Of a stretch of DNA of 64,000 nucleotides, positions 34,320 to 42,419 are shown one piece after another. Position 1 is the first letter of the stretch. Each line of letters begins with the position of its first letter. The translations under genes and the position numbers were made by a program. This DNA comes from Candidatus Woesearchaeota archaeon (GTDB lineage Archaea > Nanobdellota > Nanobdellia > Woesearchaeales > GCA-023898365), in the NCBI GenBank assembly GCA_023898365.1, contig CP060219.1, positions 620,001-684,000 on the forward strand, read 5' to 3'. A model generated the notes under the pieces. It was given only the letters and a program-made list of their open reading frames with translations, did no database searches and had not been told where the DNA came from.

Positions 34320-34330
34320 TTTTTTAAATA
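34320..34330 (+). promoter_or_regulatory. TATA box of the first secreted-protein cassette
   Basis: TTTTTTAAATA lies 23-33 bp before the ATG at 34,353, so gene A is probably leaderless while B and C depend on coupling. Confidence 0.55.
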
Positions 34331-34352
34331 AATAAAGAAATTGTTCTCTGTG

Positions 34353-35189
34353 ATGGTGGAGCGAAAACTATTCTATGCTGGCGTAGCCTTAGTAATTCTT
34401 CTCTCCCTCTTTGTCGGTCACTCACTTGATCCGGGGGATTCATCACATACTGTTCTTATAACGAACAATGTAGACTCTTATATACTTCCAGAATTGTATA
34501 TTCCTGGAACCGTCGAATTTGATAGTATTGAAGGCGCGTCAAGTATTACGCTTAATGGTGTGACAAAAACAAACTGGGAAATGGATGTTAATGTAGATGC
34601 CTGCGACACACACATTCTTGAAGCGAATAATGATCAAAGTCATTACAATTGCACTCCTGAAAAGCCTTGCATGCCAGGATCTGCTCCCTTGGATGTGTTC
34701 GTTGAGAAGGAACTAATTGTTGATGTTGCGGATACTGCTTGCGCGGATGGCGTGTGTAGTTTCTTTTTTCTCTGTGATCAGCATCAAGTACATGAAGAAA
34801 CTGGTTGGAGCGATCCCTATTCTCCAACGGTGCGCACAAATGCTTCGATGGGCTATTTGTTCTTACATCAAAAAGATTGGTTCATTAACGACGCGCCAGA
34901 AAAACGTGTATGGATGTTTGAAAGTAAAGGCTTTGATGGTTGGGGTGTTGGAAACAGAGTCCACTTTATTTCATCAGGAGAACTCTTAACTGGCTTGTAT
35001 TTCAATGTGAGTTGGTATGATAGTGCTCAACACTCTTACGCAGACGATTTTTGCAAACTCGAAATAAGTTCGGATGGAAAATTTGTTATGACAACTCTTG
35101 CACCTCCTATTGTGTATGTGTTTGACGAAGTGAATAATTCCGTGGGAGATAATCATACGATGGTCTCCAAACTTACTCTTTGTGATTAA
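34353..35189 (+). CDS. Secreted/anchored protein A of the duplicated cassette
   Basis: A protein of 278 residues with an N-terminal hydrophobic segment (about 6-23) and an extracellular part of unknown family. Core motif: SSITLNGVTKTNWEMD at about residue 65-80. Cys-rich regions follow: NCTPEKPCMP, DTACADGVCSFFFLCDQH, DDFCKLEISSDGKF, and the tail VSKLTLCD-stop. Sequons such as NCT, NAS, NVS, NNS and NHT suggest N-glycosylation. It shares most motifs with the protein at 36,994 in the second copy. The ATG at 34,353 fits the TATA box; the frame open from 34,341 (TTG) is less likely. Gene B follows after 2 nt. No function can be assigned. Confidence 0.85.
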   Translation: MVERKLFYAGVALVILLSLFVGHSLDPGDSSHTVLITNNVDSYILPELYIPGTVEFDSIEGASSITLNGVTKTNWEMDVNVDACDTHILEANNDQSHYNCTPEKPCMPGSAPLDVFVEKELIVDVADTACADGVCSFFFLCDQHQVHEETGWSDPYSPTVRTNASMGYLFLHQKDWFINDAPEKRVWMFESKGFDGWGVGNRVHFISSGELLTGLYFNVSWYDSAQHSYADDFCKLEISSDGKFVMTTLAPPIVYVFDEVNNSVGDNHTMVSKLTLCD

Positions 35190-35191
35190 CG

Positions 35192-36199
35192 ATGAATAAA
35201 AAATTGACAAAAAAATCAGCGATCTTTTTGCTAGTTGGCTTACTCTTCCTTTCAGTTGGCGCCCTCGCCCTCTATCCTGGGAGTGGTCCGTTTCATGAGG
35301 TTCTCTACGTCAATCAACTTCGCGCATTAGGATCAGCAATTACGTTCTCCGTTCCGGTTATTGGTGAAGAAGTGCTGGTAACAGACAGCATCACCCTTGG
35401 TGGCGAAACCCGCTCTGAATGGCCTGATGCATCAGGATATGGGGGAGACTCTTGCGTTGTCTTAACAGTCGTAGGAGATGATCCGTCCGAATATCCTAAT
35501 GCCCAAGACGAAGTATTACTTGATGATCTTCCTTGCAATCAAGAACTCTTCACTCAATTTGGCTCATATCATCCTTCTCTTGCAATTCATTATCCGAATA
35601 TGAGTTCAAATTTCACCGAAAAATCCTGTACGTTTACATATGAGTATTCAATTTTTACCGGTCCAGAATATTTTTCCTCAAGAGGCATTCCTGAAGATGG
35701 GTCGTATAATCATACCCAAGGGGGTCGAGGTGTTGTCTTTTTTAGAAATGTGGTTTACTATCCTGGCGCATCTCCTGTTGAAGGTTATCCGCCCTACCAC
35801 AATAGCATCGACATTTCATTTTTTTCAGGAGCTTTTCTGCAGAAAGATTATTATTATACCAACCTCTATGCAGGTCCCGTTTGGGACTATGCGACGGGCA
35901 TGGAGTATGAATCCTCTTGGCTGTACACCGAACGATCATACAATAATGAGACGCAAAAATATAATGAAGGATCATCACAGGAGTGGCATTTGCTAGATTC
36001 TTATGAAGTAAATAATATAGGCTCAGATTCTTACACTGGTTATGGATATAATGATCCTGGAGACTGCGTCCTATACACCGAACTTGACGGTTATGGGGTG
36101 GTTCATCTTCGTTTAGAAGCAGAACCTGCACAGATGTATATTGCAAATAATAATCAAGCAGATTATCCCGTCCAATGCAAAATAAGATTTTGTGGTTAA
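35192..36199 (+). CDS. Secreted/anchored protein B of the duplicated cassette
   Basis: A 335-residue protein with a signal peptide or anchor at about 9-28 (AIFLLVGLLFLSVGALAL), then LYPGSGPFHEVLYVNQL, core motif SITLGGETRSEWPDA and CTFTYEYSIFTGPEYF. The middle is rich in Tyr, Ser and Asn. It ends GDCVLYTELDGYG ... YPVQCKIRFCG-stop. Its paralogue at 37,841 keeps the LYPG-x-GPFH start, the TLGGETRS-x-WP core, and the YPVQCK-x-RFCG end. It probably forms disulfides outside the cell. Function unknown. Confidence 0.85.
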   Translation: MNKKLTKKSAIFLLVGLLFLSVGALALYPGSGPFHEVLYVNQLRALGSAITFSVPVIGEEVLVTDSITLGGETRSEWPDASGYGGDSCVVLTVVGDDPSEYPNAQDEVLLDDLPCNQELFTQFGSYHPSLAIHYPNMSSNFTEKSCTFTYEYSIFTGPEYFSSRGIPEDGSYNHTQGGRGVVFFRNVVYYPGASPVEGYPPYHNSIDISFFSGAFLQKDYYYTNLYAGPVWDYATGMEYESSWLYTERSYNNETQKYNEGSSQEWHLLDSYEVNNIGSDSYTGYGYNDPGDCVLYTELDGYGVVHLRLEAEPAQMYIANNNQADYPVQCKIRFCG

Positions 36200-36210
36200 C
36201 AGATAAAAAA

Positions 36211-36906
36211 ATGAAAACAAACATTCAACAAAAGGAAGTCCTGATTGTCTTTTTCATACTTTTCGCACTCGCCCTAGGGGTCGTCTTTTCTCAAGCTGAT
36301 CTGCCTCCTCCTGGCGTTGATTATGCAGTGCATGAGATTGTATACACTGACATTATCGACTCTGCAACCGCAGGCCAGGTTACGGTGTCAAATCCTGCAG
36401 TTATTGCTGATCTATCTGCAACAGCTATCACGTTAGGCGGTACACGTAATACGCAGTGGCCCGTAGGCACTGAAGGTTGTTTACAACTGTCGCTAACTGC
36501 AAATGAGGACACGCCAGTAGTTGAACAAATTTTTGATCCTCCTGCTTCGTGCGCAGATAACACGTGCACCTTTCGCGCAGTATTTACCCACCGTCAGGGA
36601 GCAGTAGTGTATAATCAGAAGAACTATTGGGGAACGCTCTATCCCATGCCCGTTCTTGAAGGTGAAGAACAAGCAAGCGACGATCGTGTTGCCGTTGTTT
36701 ATTCTCTCTATGGTCAGACGAATCCTCCGCAGTACGCTAACTACTCTTTGCGTGTAGGACCTTCTGGATCAAACACTATCTTTGTAGCAAATCATATTAT
36801 GGGTTCTTGCGAAATGAAGCTGGAAGATACTGGCGAGTGGAAGTTAATAACTGCCGAATATGATACGTTCTTTGATGCAAAGTGCACGGTAAAACTTTGT
36901 TCGTGA
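36211..36906 (+). CDS. Secreted/anchored protein C of the duplicated cassette
   Basis: A 231-residue protein with an N-terminal membrane segment at about 9-27 (LIVFFILFALALGVVFSQA) preceded by a Lys/Gln-rich cytoplasmic end. The external part has AVHEIVYTDIIDSA, core motif AITLGGTRNTQWPVG, CTFRAVFTHRQGAVVYNQKN, YSLYGQTNPPQYANYS and SCEMKLEDTGEW, and ends FDAKCTVKLCS-stop. Start at the ATG 36,211, 11 nt after gene B. The paralogue at 38,832 matches throughout. Function unknown; a minor surface or pilus-associated subunit is a guess. Confidence 0.85.
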   Translation: MKTNIQQKEVLIVFFILFALALGVVFSQADLPPPGVDYAVHEIVYTDIIDSATAGQVTVSNPAVIADLSATAITLGGTRNTQWPVGTEGCLQLSLTANEDTPVVEQIFDPPASCADNTCTFRAVFTHRQGAVVYNQKNYWGTLYPMPVLEGEEQASDDRVAVVYSLYGQTNPPQYANYSLRVGPSGSNTIFVANHIMGSCEMKLEDTGEWKLITAEYDTFFDAKCTVKLCS

Positions 36907-36993
36907 TGCTCAAACGAATGCGTTCCTTCTGAAGAGCAGTACTTATTTTTCCCGAAAACTTCTTAAAGAATACAAGCAAAAATACCTTTGCTT

Positions 36994-37839
36994 ATGAAGC
37001 GTCAATTGCTCATTGGGGGTCTGTTTCTCGTTTTTTTGCTTGGCATACTCATTGTGCGATCCATTGAAGCGGATGACGCGTTCCATGAAAAAATTCTTGT
37101 AGCAACAATTTCTCCTTTTAATGAATCAACAATCATTGCTCCAGGACTAGTTGAAGTAAAGACGCTTGCCGCAACAGGCGGCATTACTCTTGATGGTGTT
37201 CGAAAGACTTCTTGGGATGTTGCGTCTGTCGGATCTTCTTGTGATACGCACATAGTGCGCGCAATAAATGATCTTTCTTGGTATAATTGCTCAATTGATG
37301 CAGGGTGTACTGCGCCAACCCCTCCCTTTTCCTCATATCCTGAAGAAGATCTCTTTGTTTCTGCAGCACAAACTGCTTGCAGCGACGGCGTTTGCTCTTT
37401 CTTTTTCTCCTGTGATCAGCACGCAACATATCCAGAATCGGGATGGTCGCTTGATCCTCCTCCTTATATTATTCAAAACATAAGTCACGGAATTTTTTTC
37501 TTTAACAATCAAGATTGGTTTGTTACTAACGCTCCCGAAAGGAGAGTGTGGGTCTATAAAGAGCATGGCGAACTTGGTGGATTCCATAATGTGCAAGAAG
37601 AAGCAAAACTTGTATCTTCATCAGAGTTCTTACTCGAGCTGCCTCTTGACATTACGTATTCGGACGAGCTAAATGGGGACGTCGCTTATCATGATATGTT
37701 TTGCACACTGACTGTTACGCCAAGCGGACAATTTCACATCGAAGCGAAGTCACCTCCTCTTATTTATCAATGGGATGAAGGTGTTTTGGAAGTTGGCGAC
37801 AACAGCACTGTCGTTGCAAAATTAACTTTATGTGATTGA
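36994..37839 (+). CDS. Secreted/anchored protein A' (second copy)
   Basis: 281 residues, paralogue of the protein at 34,353. N-terminal hydrophobic segment at about 6-23, core motif GGITLDGVRKTSWDVA, then CSIDAGC, QTACSDGVCSFFFSCDQHAT, QDWFVTNAPERRVWVYKEHG (compare KDWFINDAPEKRVWMFESKG in copy 1), MFCTLTVTPSGQF and the tail VAKLTLCD-stop. The ATG at 36,994 fits an AT-rich element (TTCTTAAAGAA, 36,959-36,970) as possible promoter, so copy 2 may have its own transcription start. Gene B' starts right after its stop. Confidence 0.85.
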   Translation: MKRQLLIGGLFLVFLLGILIVRSIEADDAFHEKILVATISPFNESTIIAPGLVEVKTLAATGGITLDGVRKTSWDVASVGSSCDTHIVRAINDLSWYNCSIDAGCTAPTPPFSSYPEEDLFVSAAQTACSDGVCSFFFSCDQHATYPESGWSLDPPPYIIQNISHGIFFFNNQDWFVTNAPERRVWVYKEHGELGGFHNVQEEAKLVSSSEFLLELPLDITYSDELNGDVAYHDMFCTLTVTPSGQFHIEAKSPPLIYQWDEGVLEVGDNSTVVAKLTLCD

Positions 37840-37840
37840 A

Positions 37841-38824
37841 ATGAAAACAATAACGAAGCGAGAACTGGCATTTGGCCTTATCGGATTAGTTCTCATTTCG
37901 CTTGTTGTTGCGCTCTACCCTGGTGTTGGGCCATTCCATCAAGTTCTGTATGCTGATGAAATCAATGGGCGAAATGGGGATGTAGTGATGCTTGCGCCTT
38001 TTGCCACTGAAGAATTGCTCATTCGAAATGCCGCCACCCTTGGTGGCGAAACAAGATCGACGTGGCCTGAAGGAGAGGCGACCTTCGCATCCTGTGTTGA
38101 AGTCATCGCGTATGCTGATGAATTGTATGTTCCTTTCGAAACCTCAATCTTTATTGATGACTTGCCCTGTCGCGTTGAACAAACTGATGCGTTTGGCAAA
38201 GGGCATATTGCAGTTGATCATATTTGGCCAGAACTTCACTCCAATCTGACTGAGCGATTATGCAAATTTTCATATGACTTTACCGTATTTACTGGTCAAG
38301 ACTATTTTGATCAAGAAGGAATGGTCGCTGACAACTCTTTTAATTACACGCAATTAGGAACGGGCACACTCTTTATTCGAGAAATGGATCAATACCTTGG
38401 CAACGATCAGCATGGTTATGCCTTGACCAATTTATTTAGAACTCGCGCAGAGGCGGTTTTTATTGTAAACAGCAATTATACGAATATCTATCAAGGTGCT
38501 GCTTGGTCATTTCCTCAAGAGCCGACCTATGGAACTGGTTTTTTGTATCAACAACAAGCATTTTTAGATGGTGATCCTGACCTGCCCCTACCAAGCACGT
38601 ATGAGGAATGGAACGGGTTCTACAGATCGTATTTATCCTATCCTGCAGGAAACCCCTATGGGAATAATTGGGGAATTGATTCGGGTGAATGCAACATCAA
38701 ACTCTTTTCAGATGAAGATCATCAACGAGGAATTACGTTGGAAGCAACAACCGCACGATACAAAATTGAAGGAAATGTTTTAGTTCCTTATCCTGTGCAG
38801 TGCAAACTACGATTTTGTGGTTAA
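37841..38824 (+). CDS. Secreted/anchored protein B' (second copy)
   Basis: A 327-residue paralogue of the protein at 35,192. Signal or anchor at about 9-27 (AFGLIGLVLISLVVALYPG), then GPFHQVLYADEI, core AATLGGETRSTWPEG, CKFSYDFTVFTGQDYF, a Tyr/Asn-rich middle, GECNIKLFSDEDHQ, and the tail YPVQCKLRFCG-stop. The ATG at 37,841 is preferred over a GTG at 37,832 that overlaps gene A'. Function unknown. Confidence 0.85.
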   Translation: MKTITKRELAFGLIGLVLISLVVALYPGVGPFHQVLYADEINGRNGDVVMLAPFATEELLIRNAATLGGETRSTWPEGEATFASCVEVIAYADELYVPFETSIFIDDLPCRVEQTDAFGKGHIAVDHIWPELHSNLTERLCKFSYDFTVFTGQDYFDQEGMVADNSFNYTQLGTGTLFIREMDQYLGNDQHGYALTNLFRTRAEAVFIVNSNYTNIYQGAAWSFPQEPTYGTGFLYQQQAFLDGDPDLPLPSTYEEWNGFYRSYLSYPAGNPYGNNWGIDSGECNIKLFSDEDHQRGITLEATTARYKIEGNVLVPYPVQCKLRFCG

Positions 38825-38831
38825 CTAAAAA

Positions 38832-39551
38832 ATGGCAAAGAAAAGAATTGAATATCCTATCAACGAAACATTTGTTATTATTGCAGTAGGTGCGATTTTA
38901 CTTCTGGCTGCAGTGTTCACTTTTGCTGCACAAGTAAATCCCCCTCAAGTTATTTTTCGCGTTTCTCATGAAGAACTTTTCACAGATCGCATCGAACCGT
39001 ATGCGGATCCCGGAACGATCATTAACGCTGATCTTTCTCTTGAAGAAATTTCTGCCGACGCCATCACGCTTGGCGGCGAACGCAGAACAACATGGCCTCA
39101 AGCAGATGAAGGATGTTCTATCACTTCTCTTACTTCTTCGCTTGCCGTTGGTGCGCAGCAATCATTGCTTTCATTTCCAACGGCTTGTTCACAAGGAGCC
39201 TGTTCATTTCGAGCAGTGCTTACAAGAAATCAAGGAGTTGTTTCCTTTGCACAAAAAAATGTTTGGGGAACAATACATCCGTTCCCTGTGCGAGAAGGTG
39301 AGCTGCAAACAACTTCAAAGAGAGTGGTAAGTTTGTATGTGATGTATGGGTCGGCAAATCCTGTGCAGTTGCAAAAAAATTCATTTATTATCGATCTACC
39401 TTCGCAGCCAGGAACAAACACAGTGTTTTCTGTTGCACAGACTCAAGGTTCTTGTTCGTTAACGTATGAAGAATCGGGGGAGTGGCGTTTTACTGCAATA
39501 GAGAATGCGAATTTTTTTCAAACAACCTGTAAACTCTATATTTGTACGTGA
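38832..39551 (+). CDS. Secreted/anchored protein C' (second copy)
   Basis: A 239-residue paralogue of the protein at 36,211. Membrane segment at about 13-32 (IIAVGAILLLAAVFTFAAQV), HEELFTDRIEPYADP, core AITLGGERRTTWPQAD, ACSFRAVLTRNQGVVSFAQK, SLYVMYGSANPVQLQKNS, SCSLTYEESGEWRF, and the tail TTCKLYICT-stop. It ends the cassette, and a P-loop kinase gene follows within a few bases. Function unknown. Confidence 0.85.
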   Translation: MAKKRIEYPINETFVIIAVGAILLLAAVFTFAAQVNPPQVIFRVSHEELFTDRIEPYADPGTIINADLSLEEISADAITLGGERRTTWPQADEGCSITSLTSSLAVGAQQSLLSFPTACSQGACSFRAVLTRNQGVVSFAQKNVWGTIHPFPVREGELQTTSKRVVSLYVMYGSANPVQLQKNSFIIDLPSQPGTNTVFSVAQTQGSCSLTYEESGEWRFTAIENANFFQTTCKLYICT

Positions 39552-39556
39552 ACTGT

Positions 39557-40081
39557 ATGACCTACATCGTTATTCTCAGAGGACCCGCGGGGGTTGGCAA
39601 ATCAACCATTGGTTTGCGTTTAGCAAAACAAGTTGCTGGTAAGCATCTGGCTATTGATGAAGTTCTTACGTCTAATAAATTGGATGTGATCGAAGGAGAC
39701 TGCATTCCTGAAAAAAATTTTTTGCGAGCGAACGTTATCTCTCTTCCCTTCATTAAAGAAACCGTAAAAGAAAATAGTCCTCTTATTATTGATGGAAACT
39801 TCTACTTTGCAGCACCTCTTGATTATTTTTCAAGATTTGGTGTTCCCGTCTATGTATTTACCCTCAACGCATCACTCACCACCTGTCTTGCAAGAGATGC
39901 GAAAAGGACAAAGCCGATCGGGGCACGTTCCATAAAGGCAGTCTATGTGCTCTCAAAGCGTATTTCACGTGGAAGACTTATAGACACCGAGCACAAGACC
40001 GTTTCTGCCATTTGCGAAGAAATATTGTTCTATGTACGTTTTGAAGAAGAAAAACGTGCTAAGAAGCCTTCTTCTCATTGA
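39557..40081 (+). CDS. P-loop kinase-like NTPase (AAA_33/shikimate-kinase type)
   Basis: A 174-residue protein with Walker A ILRGPAGVGKSTIGLRLAK, a LIIDGNFYF strand at Walker B position and a C-terminal lid-like RDAKRTKPIGARSIKAVY. This is the layout of small-molecule or nucleoside kinases, but the substrate is not clear. A GTG at 39,548 would overlap the upstream stop; the ATG at 39,557 gives the usual short N terminus before the P-loop. It is co-directional with the cassette, perhaps by chance. Confidence 0.75.
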   Translation: MTYIVILRGPAGVGKSTIGLRLAKQVAGKHLAIDEVLTSNKLDVIEGDCIPEKNFLRANVISLPFIKETVKENSPLIIDGNFYFAAPLDYFSRFGVPVYVFTLNASLTTCLARDAKRTKPIGARSIKAVYVLSKRISRGRLIDTEHKTVSAICEEILFYVRFEEEKRAKKPSSH

Positions 40082-40503
40082 ATTCTTCATTTTATTGCTT
40101 GCACGTCTTCAAGCTCATCTCACAACAACAATATTTAAAAAGGGAGTTGCGTTTCTTGGAAGTACCTTATGACGTGTTCATTGGTCCTGTACGAGCACGG
40201 AGCGAAAACTCGCTCTTGCGATGAATAACAGCCACCCGAACGCGTCCCAGCCCGTCACAGAGATTTACCTGAGGGAGTGAGGCTTTTGCCGAACGTGATG
40301 AACTTGGGGGTTAGTGCGCGGGCATCATACTCATTTTGGATTGAGAATCCTTGACAATCATCATCGTTTCCTTTATTGCATTGGCAAAACGAACCGTTGA
40401 CAAACGTACAGTAATAGCGGCATAAGAAGTAATTTCTGCCCGATGGACGAGGAGTTCTCTTTCTGAATATGACTATGAAGCAGTATTTCGAGGTGAAAAC
40501 AAT
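40082..40503 (+). ncRNA. 420-bp gap, possible structured RNA or long dnaG leader
   Basis: This gap has no convincing gene. ATATTTAAAAAG (40,131-40,142) is a good TATA box, predicting initiation near 40,160, 345 nt before dnaG. The following stretch is more GC-rich than other gaps and can form hairpins, for example GAGCGA/TCGCTC with an AAAC loop at 40,200-40,215 and GGATT/AATCC with a GAG loop at about 40,338-40,350. I could not match it to RNase P, SRP or tRNA motifs. A weak minus-strand frame (40,255-40,545) looks like a shadow. Confidence 0.35.
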
Positions 40504-41781
40504 ATGGCAAAAATCGCCCAAGTATCGGCAAAATATATTATTCATTCAAGTATCAACATCGACGGCATTGTTGACCGGCCAGACGTTATTGGCGCAATCT
40601 TCGGTCAAACAGAAGGACTTCTCGGAGCAGACCTCGAGTTAAGAGAGCTGCAAAAATCCGGACGAATTGGTCGCATCGAAGTTGACGTGGACACCAAAGG
40701 CGGCAAGACACAAGGAAACATTATCATTCCTTCTTCTCTTGATAAAGCAGAAACAGCAATTGTTGGCGCAGCGCTTGAAATCATTCAACGCATCGGCCCT
40801 TGCAACGCAAAAATTCATGTAGAAAACATTGAAGACATTCGCGTTTCGAAACGACAATTTGTTATTGACCGAGCAAAAGATTTGCTTCGCAATCTTATGG
40901 ATAGTTCTATACCTGATTCGCAAGAACTTGCGGACGAAGTCGCGTACTCGGTTCGGGTTATGGAAATTCAAGAATACGGCAAAGGAAAACTTCCTTGTGG
41001 TCCTATGATTGATGAAGCTGATGAGATCTTAGTAGTTGAAGGACGAGCAGATGTCATTAATTTGCTTAAACACGGTTTTAAGAACTCGATCGCAATTGGT
41101 GGGACGGGAGTTCCTCAAACATTGATTGATCTTTCGAAGGAAAAAACGGTGACTGCATTTGTTGATGGAGATCGCGGTGGAGATTTGATCATTCAAGAAC
41201 TCTTAGAAGTTGCAGAAATAGATTTTGTTACGAAAGCACCTGATGGAAAAGAAGTAGAAGAAATAACGAAGAAAGAAATCCATAAAGCACTTCGCACAAG
41301 AATATCTGCAGAACAAGCAAAAATGGAATTGCAATCAGCAAAAAGTGATACGCTACGCAAACCAATGATGCATAGTTCGAATGGTGCACGAAGACCTCAG
41401 CAACAAGATCGATCTTCAGATCGTCAACCAAATGGTAACGGCAATAAACGTCCGCAACCAACCGGTGGAGTGCGACAGGAAGAAGTGAAGATTTCAAAAG
41501 AAGTCAAAGACCAACTCAAGAATCAACTTGAAGAACTCTTTGGTACGCGAGCAGCAATGCTTCTTGACAACAACATGTCTGTTCTTGGAAAAGTACCGTC
41601 AACAGAACTTGTTTCAACTGTGAAGAGTTTGTCGGGCAACGTGTTCGCTATTATTCTTGATGGCACGATCAGCAAAGATGTTGTAAAGATTGCAGAAGTA
41701 GCACAAGTAAAAATTATTGCCGGCATGGATAAAAAAGCAGAAAGCAAAGATGTCGCCTTATTTGTCTATGATGCATTATAA
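40504..41781 (+). CDS. dnaG: Archaeal DnaG-like primase/exosome subunit
   Basis: Archaeal DnaG has a TOPRIM primase core and is also found with the RNA exosome. The 425 residues show the archaeal N-terminal region ([40 protein letters not shown]) and the TOPRIM domain at about 170-250 with [18 protein letters not shown] and [14 protein letters not shown] Gln/Asn/Arg-rich linker (about 285-325) and a C-terminal domain follow. It lacks the bacterial zinc-binding domain, as expected for archaea. It is preceded by the unexplained 420-bp stretch. Confidence 0.95.
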   Translation: MAKIAQVSAKYIIHSSINIDGIVDRPDVIGAIFGQTEGLLGADLELRELQKSGRIGRIEVDVDTKGGKTQGNIIIPSSLDKAETAIVGAALEIIQRIGPCNAKIHVENIEDIRVSKRQFVIDRAKDLLRNLMDSSIPDSQELADEVAYSVRVMEIQEYGKGKLPCGPMIDEADEILVVEGRADVINLLKHGFKNSIAIGGTGVPQTLIDLSKEKTVTAFVDGDRGGDLIIQELLEVAEIDFVTKAPDGKEVEEITKKEIHKALRTRISAEQAKMELQSAKSDTLRKPMMHSSNGARRPQQQDRSSDRQPNGNGNKRPQPTGGVRQEEVKISKEVKDQLKNQLEELFGTRAAMLLDNNMSVLGKVPSTELVSTVKSLSGNVFAIILDGTISKDVVKIAEVAQVKIIAGMDKKAESKDVALFVYDAL

Positions 41782-41864
41782 TTACCATTTATTTTAGAAT
41801 TTTTTTTATTTACTTTTTCTCCTTTTCTTGAAAAAAATTGGTTTCACTTTAAAGGACTAACTTT

Positions 41865-42419
41865 ATGAATTGTTTGTGTTTTCTTTTCCTCATGGATCGT
41901 TGGTTTGGAACTGAAGGTCGTGATTGCTGCGCTATTTGCTCTCTTGCAAATCTTATTTTGATTAAGTATAACGATATGCTTGGAGCAAGCAGGATGTATT
42001 TTCGGGGTTTGATTCATCCACTGACGACTCCTACAGGGAATGTTTTTCTTTCAACAATTCCTGAGTTAGTTTCCTTTGCAACAAATGGTGCATATGTTGC
42101 TCGTCTCTACACTAGTGAAACTCTTGTGACTTTTCCAAATGAATTTGCGATGGAGGTGTATTCTTCTGAACAATACGCTCAAATGCAATCATTAGCTGAT
42201 AGATTGGTTAAGGAAGGTGCCATCGAAATAGGGGATGAATTTGATGTTGATTCTCCTTGCCTTATTCTCGTTCCGCATCCTCGTAGCGAACTAGGCCATG
42301 CACTGGTTGTCGTCGCACCTAACCTGTATCTTGATAATGGCATGTTAAGCACGATTGATACAGATTTTCATTCAGAAGGGGTGTCCGGAGTGGTTTCTCT
42401 TGAACGTGCTTTACGATAA
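41865..42419 (+). CDS. Small protein with papain-like/C39-like active-site pattern
   Basis: This is 184 residues if started at 41,865 (an ATG at 41,892 would remove nine residues). The pattern suggests a papain-fold peptidase: Cys in GRDCCAICSLANLIL near residue 22, His in SELGHALVVVAPN at 145, and Asp/Asn in LYLDNG at 157-158. The Cys sits at the start of a helix and the His in a beta strand, as in C39-like domains. No signal peptide is evident, but the first ten residues are hydrophobic in the longer form. It overlaps the rfcL 3' end by 9 bp, tail to tail. Function is otherwise unknown. Confidence 0.65.
   Translation: MNCLCFLFLMDRWFGTEGRDCCAICSLANLILIKYNDMLGASRMYFRGLIHPLTTPTGNVFLSTIPELVSFATNGAYVARLYTSETLVTFPNEFAMEVYSSEQYAQMQSLADRLVKEGAIEIGDEFDVDSPCLILVPHPRSELGHALVVVAPNLYLDNGMLSTIDTDFHSEGVSGVVSLERALR

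Larger units (their letters stand above)
34353..36906 (+). repeat. Tandem cassette copy 1 (genes A-B-C)
   Basis: Three co-directional genes (A 34,353-35,189; B 35,192-36,199; C 36,211-36,906). Each is paralogous to the gene in the same position of copy 2. Similarity is clear at protein level and diverged at DNA level. Confidence 0.85.
36994..39551 (+). repeat. Tandem cassette copy 2 (genes A'-B'-C')
   Basis: Second copy of the three-gene unit (A' 36,994-37,839; B' 37,841-38,824; C' 38,832-39,551), in the same order and strand, 87 bp after copy 1. The spacing within the unit (1-11 nt) is conserved. Confidence 0.85.

Noticed and set aside
34353..39551. Cassette proteins considered as archaeal type IV pilins
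   Set aside because: No class III signal peptide with the usual cleavage and hydrophobic-helix pattern, and no pilus ATPase, membrane core or prepilin peptidase gene in the window.
40200..40480. Possible RNase P RNA, SRP RNA or C/D-box RNA
   Set aside because: The conserved core sequences of RNase P and SRP RNA were not found. C- and D-box-like motifs (GCGATGA, CTGA) are imperfect and common by chance. I kept only the general call of a possible structured RNA.
40255..40545. 96-residue minus-strand frame over the gap before dnaG
   Set aside because: Its composition is Cys/Phe/Tyr-rich without domain pattern, it overlaps the dnaG start, and it lacks a promoter or ribosome binding site. I treat it as a shadow.
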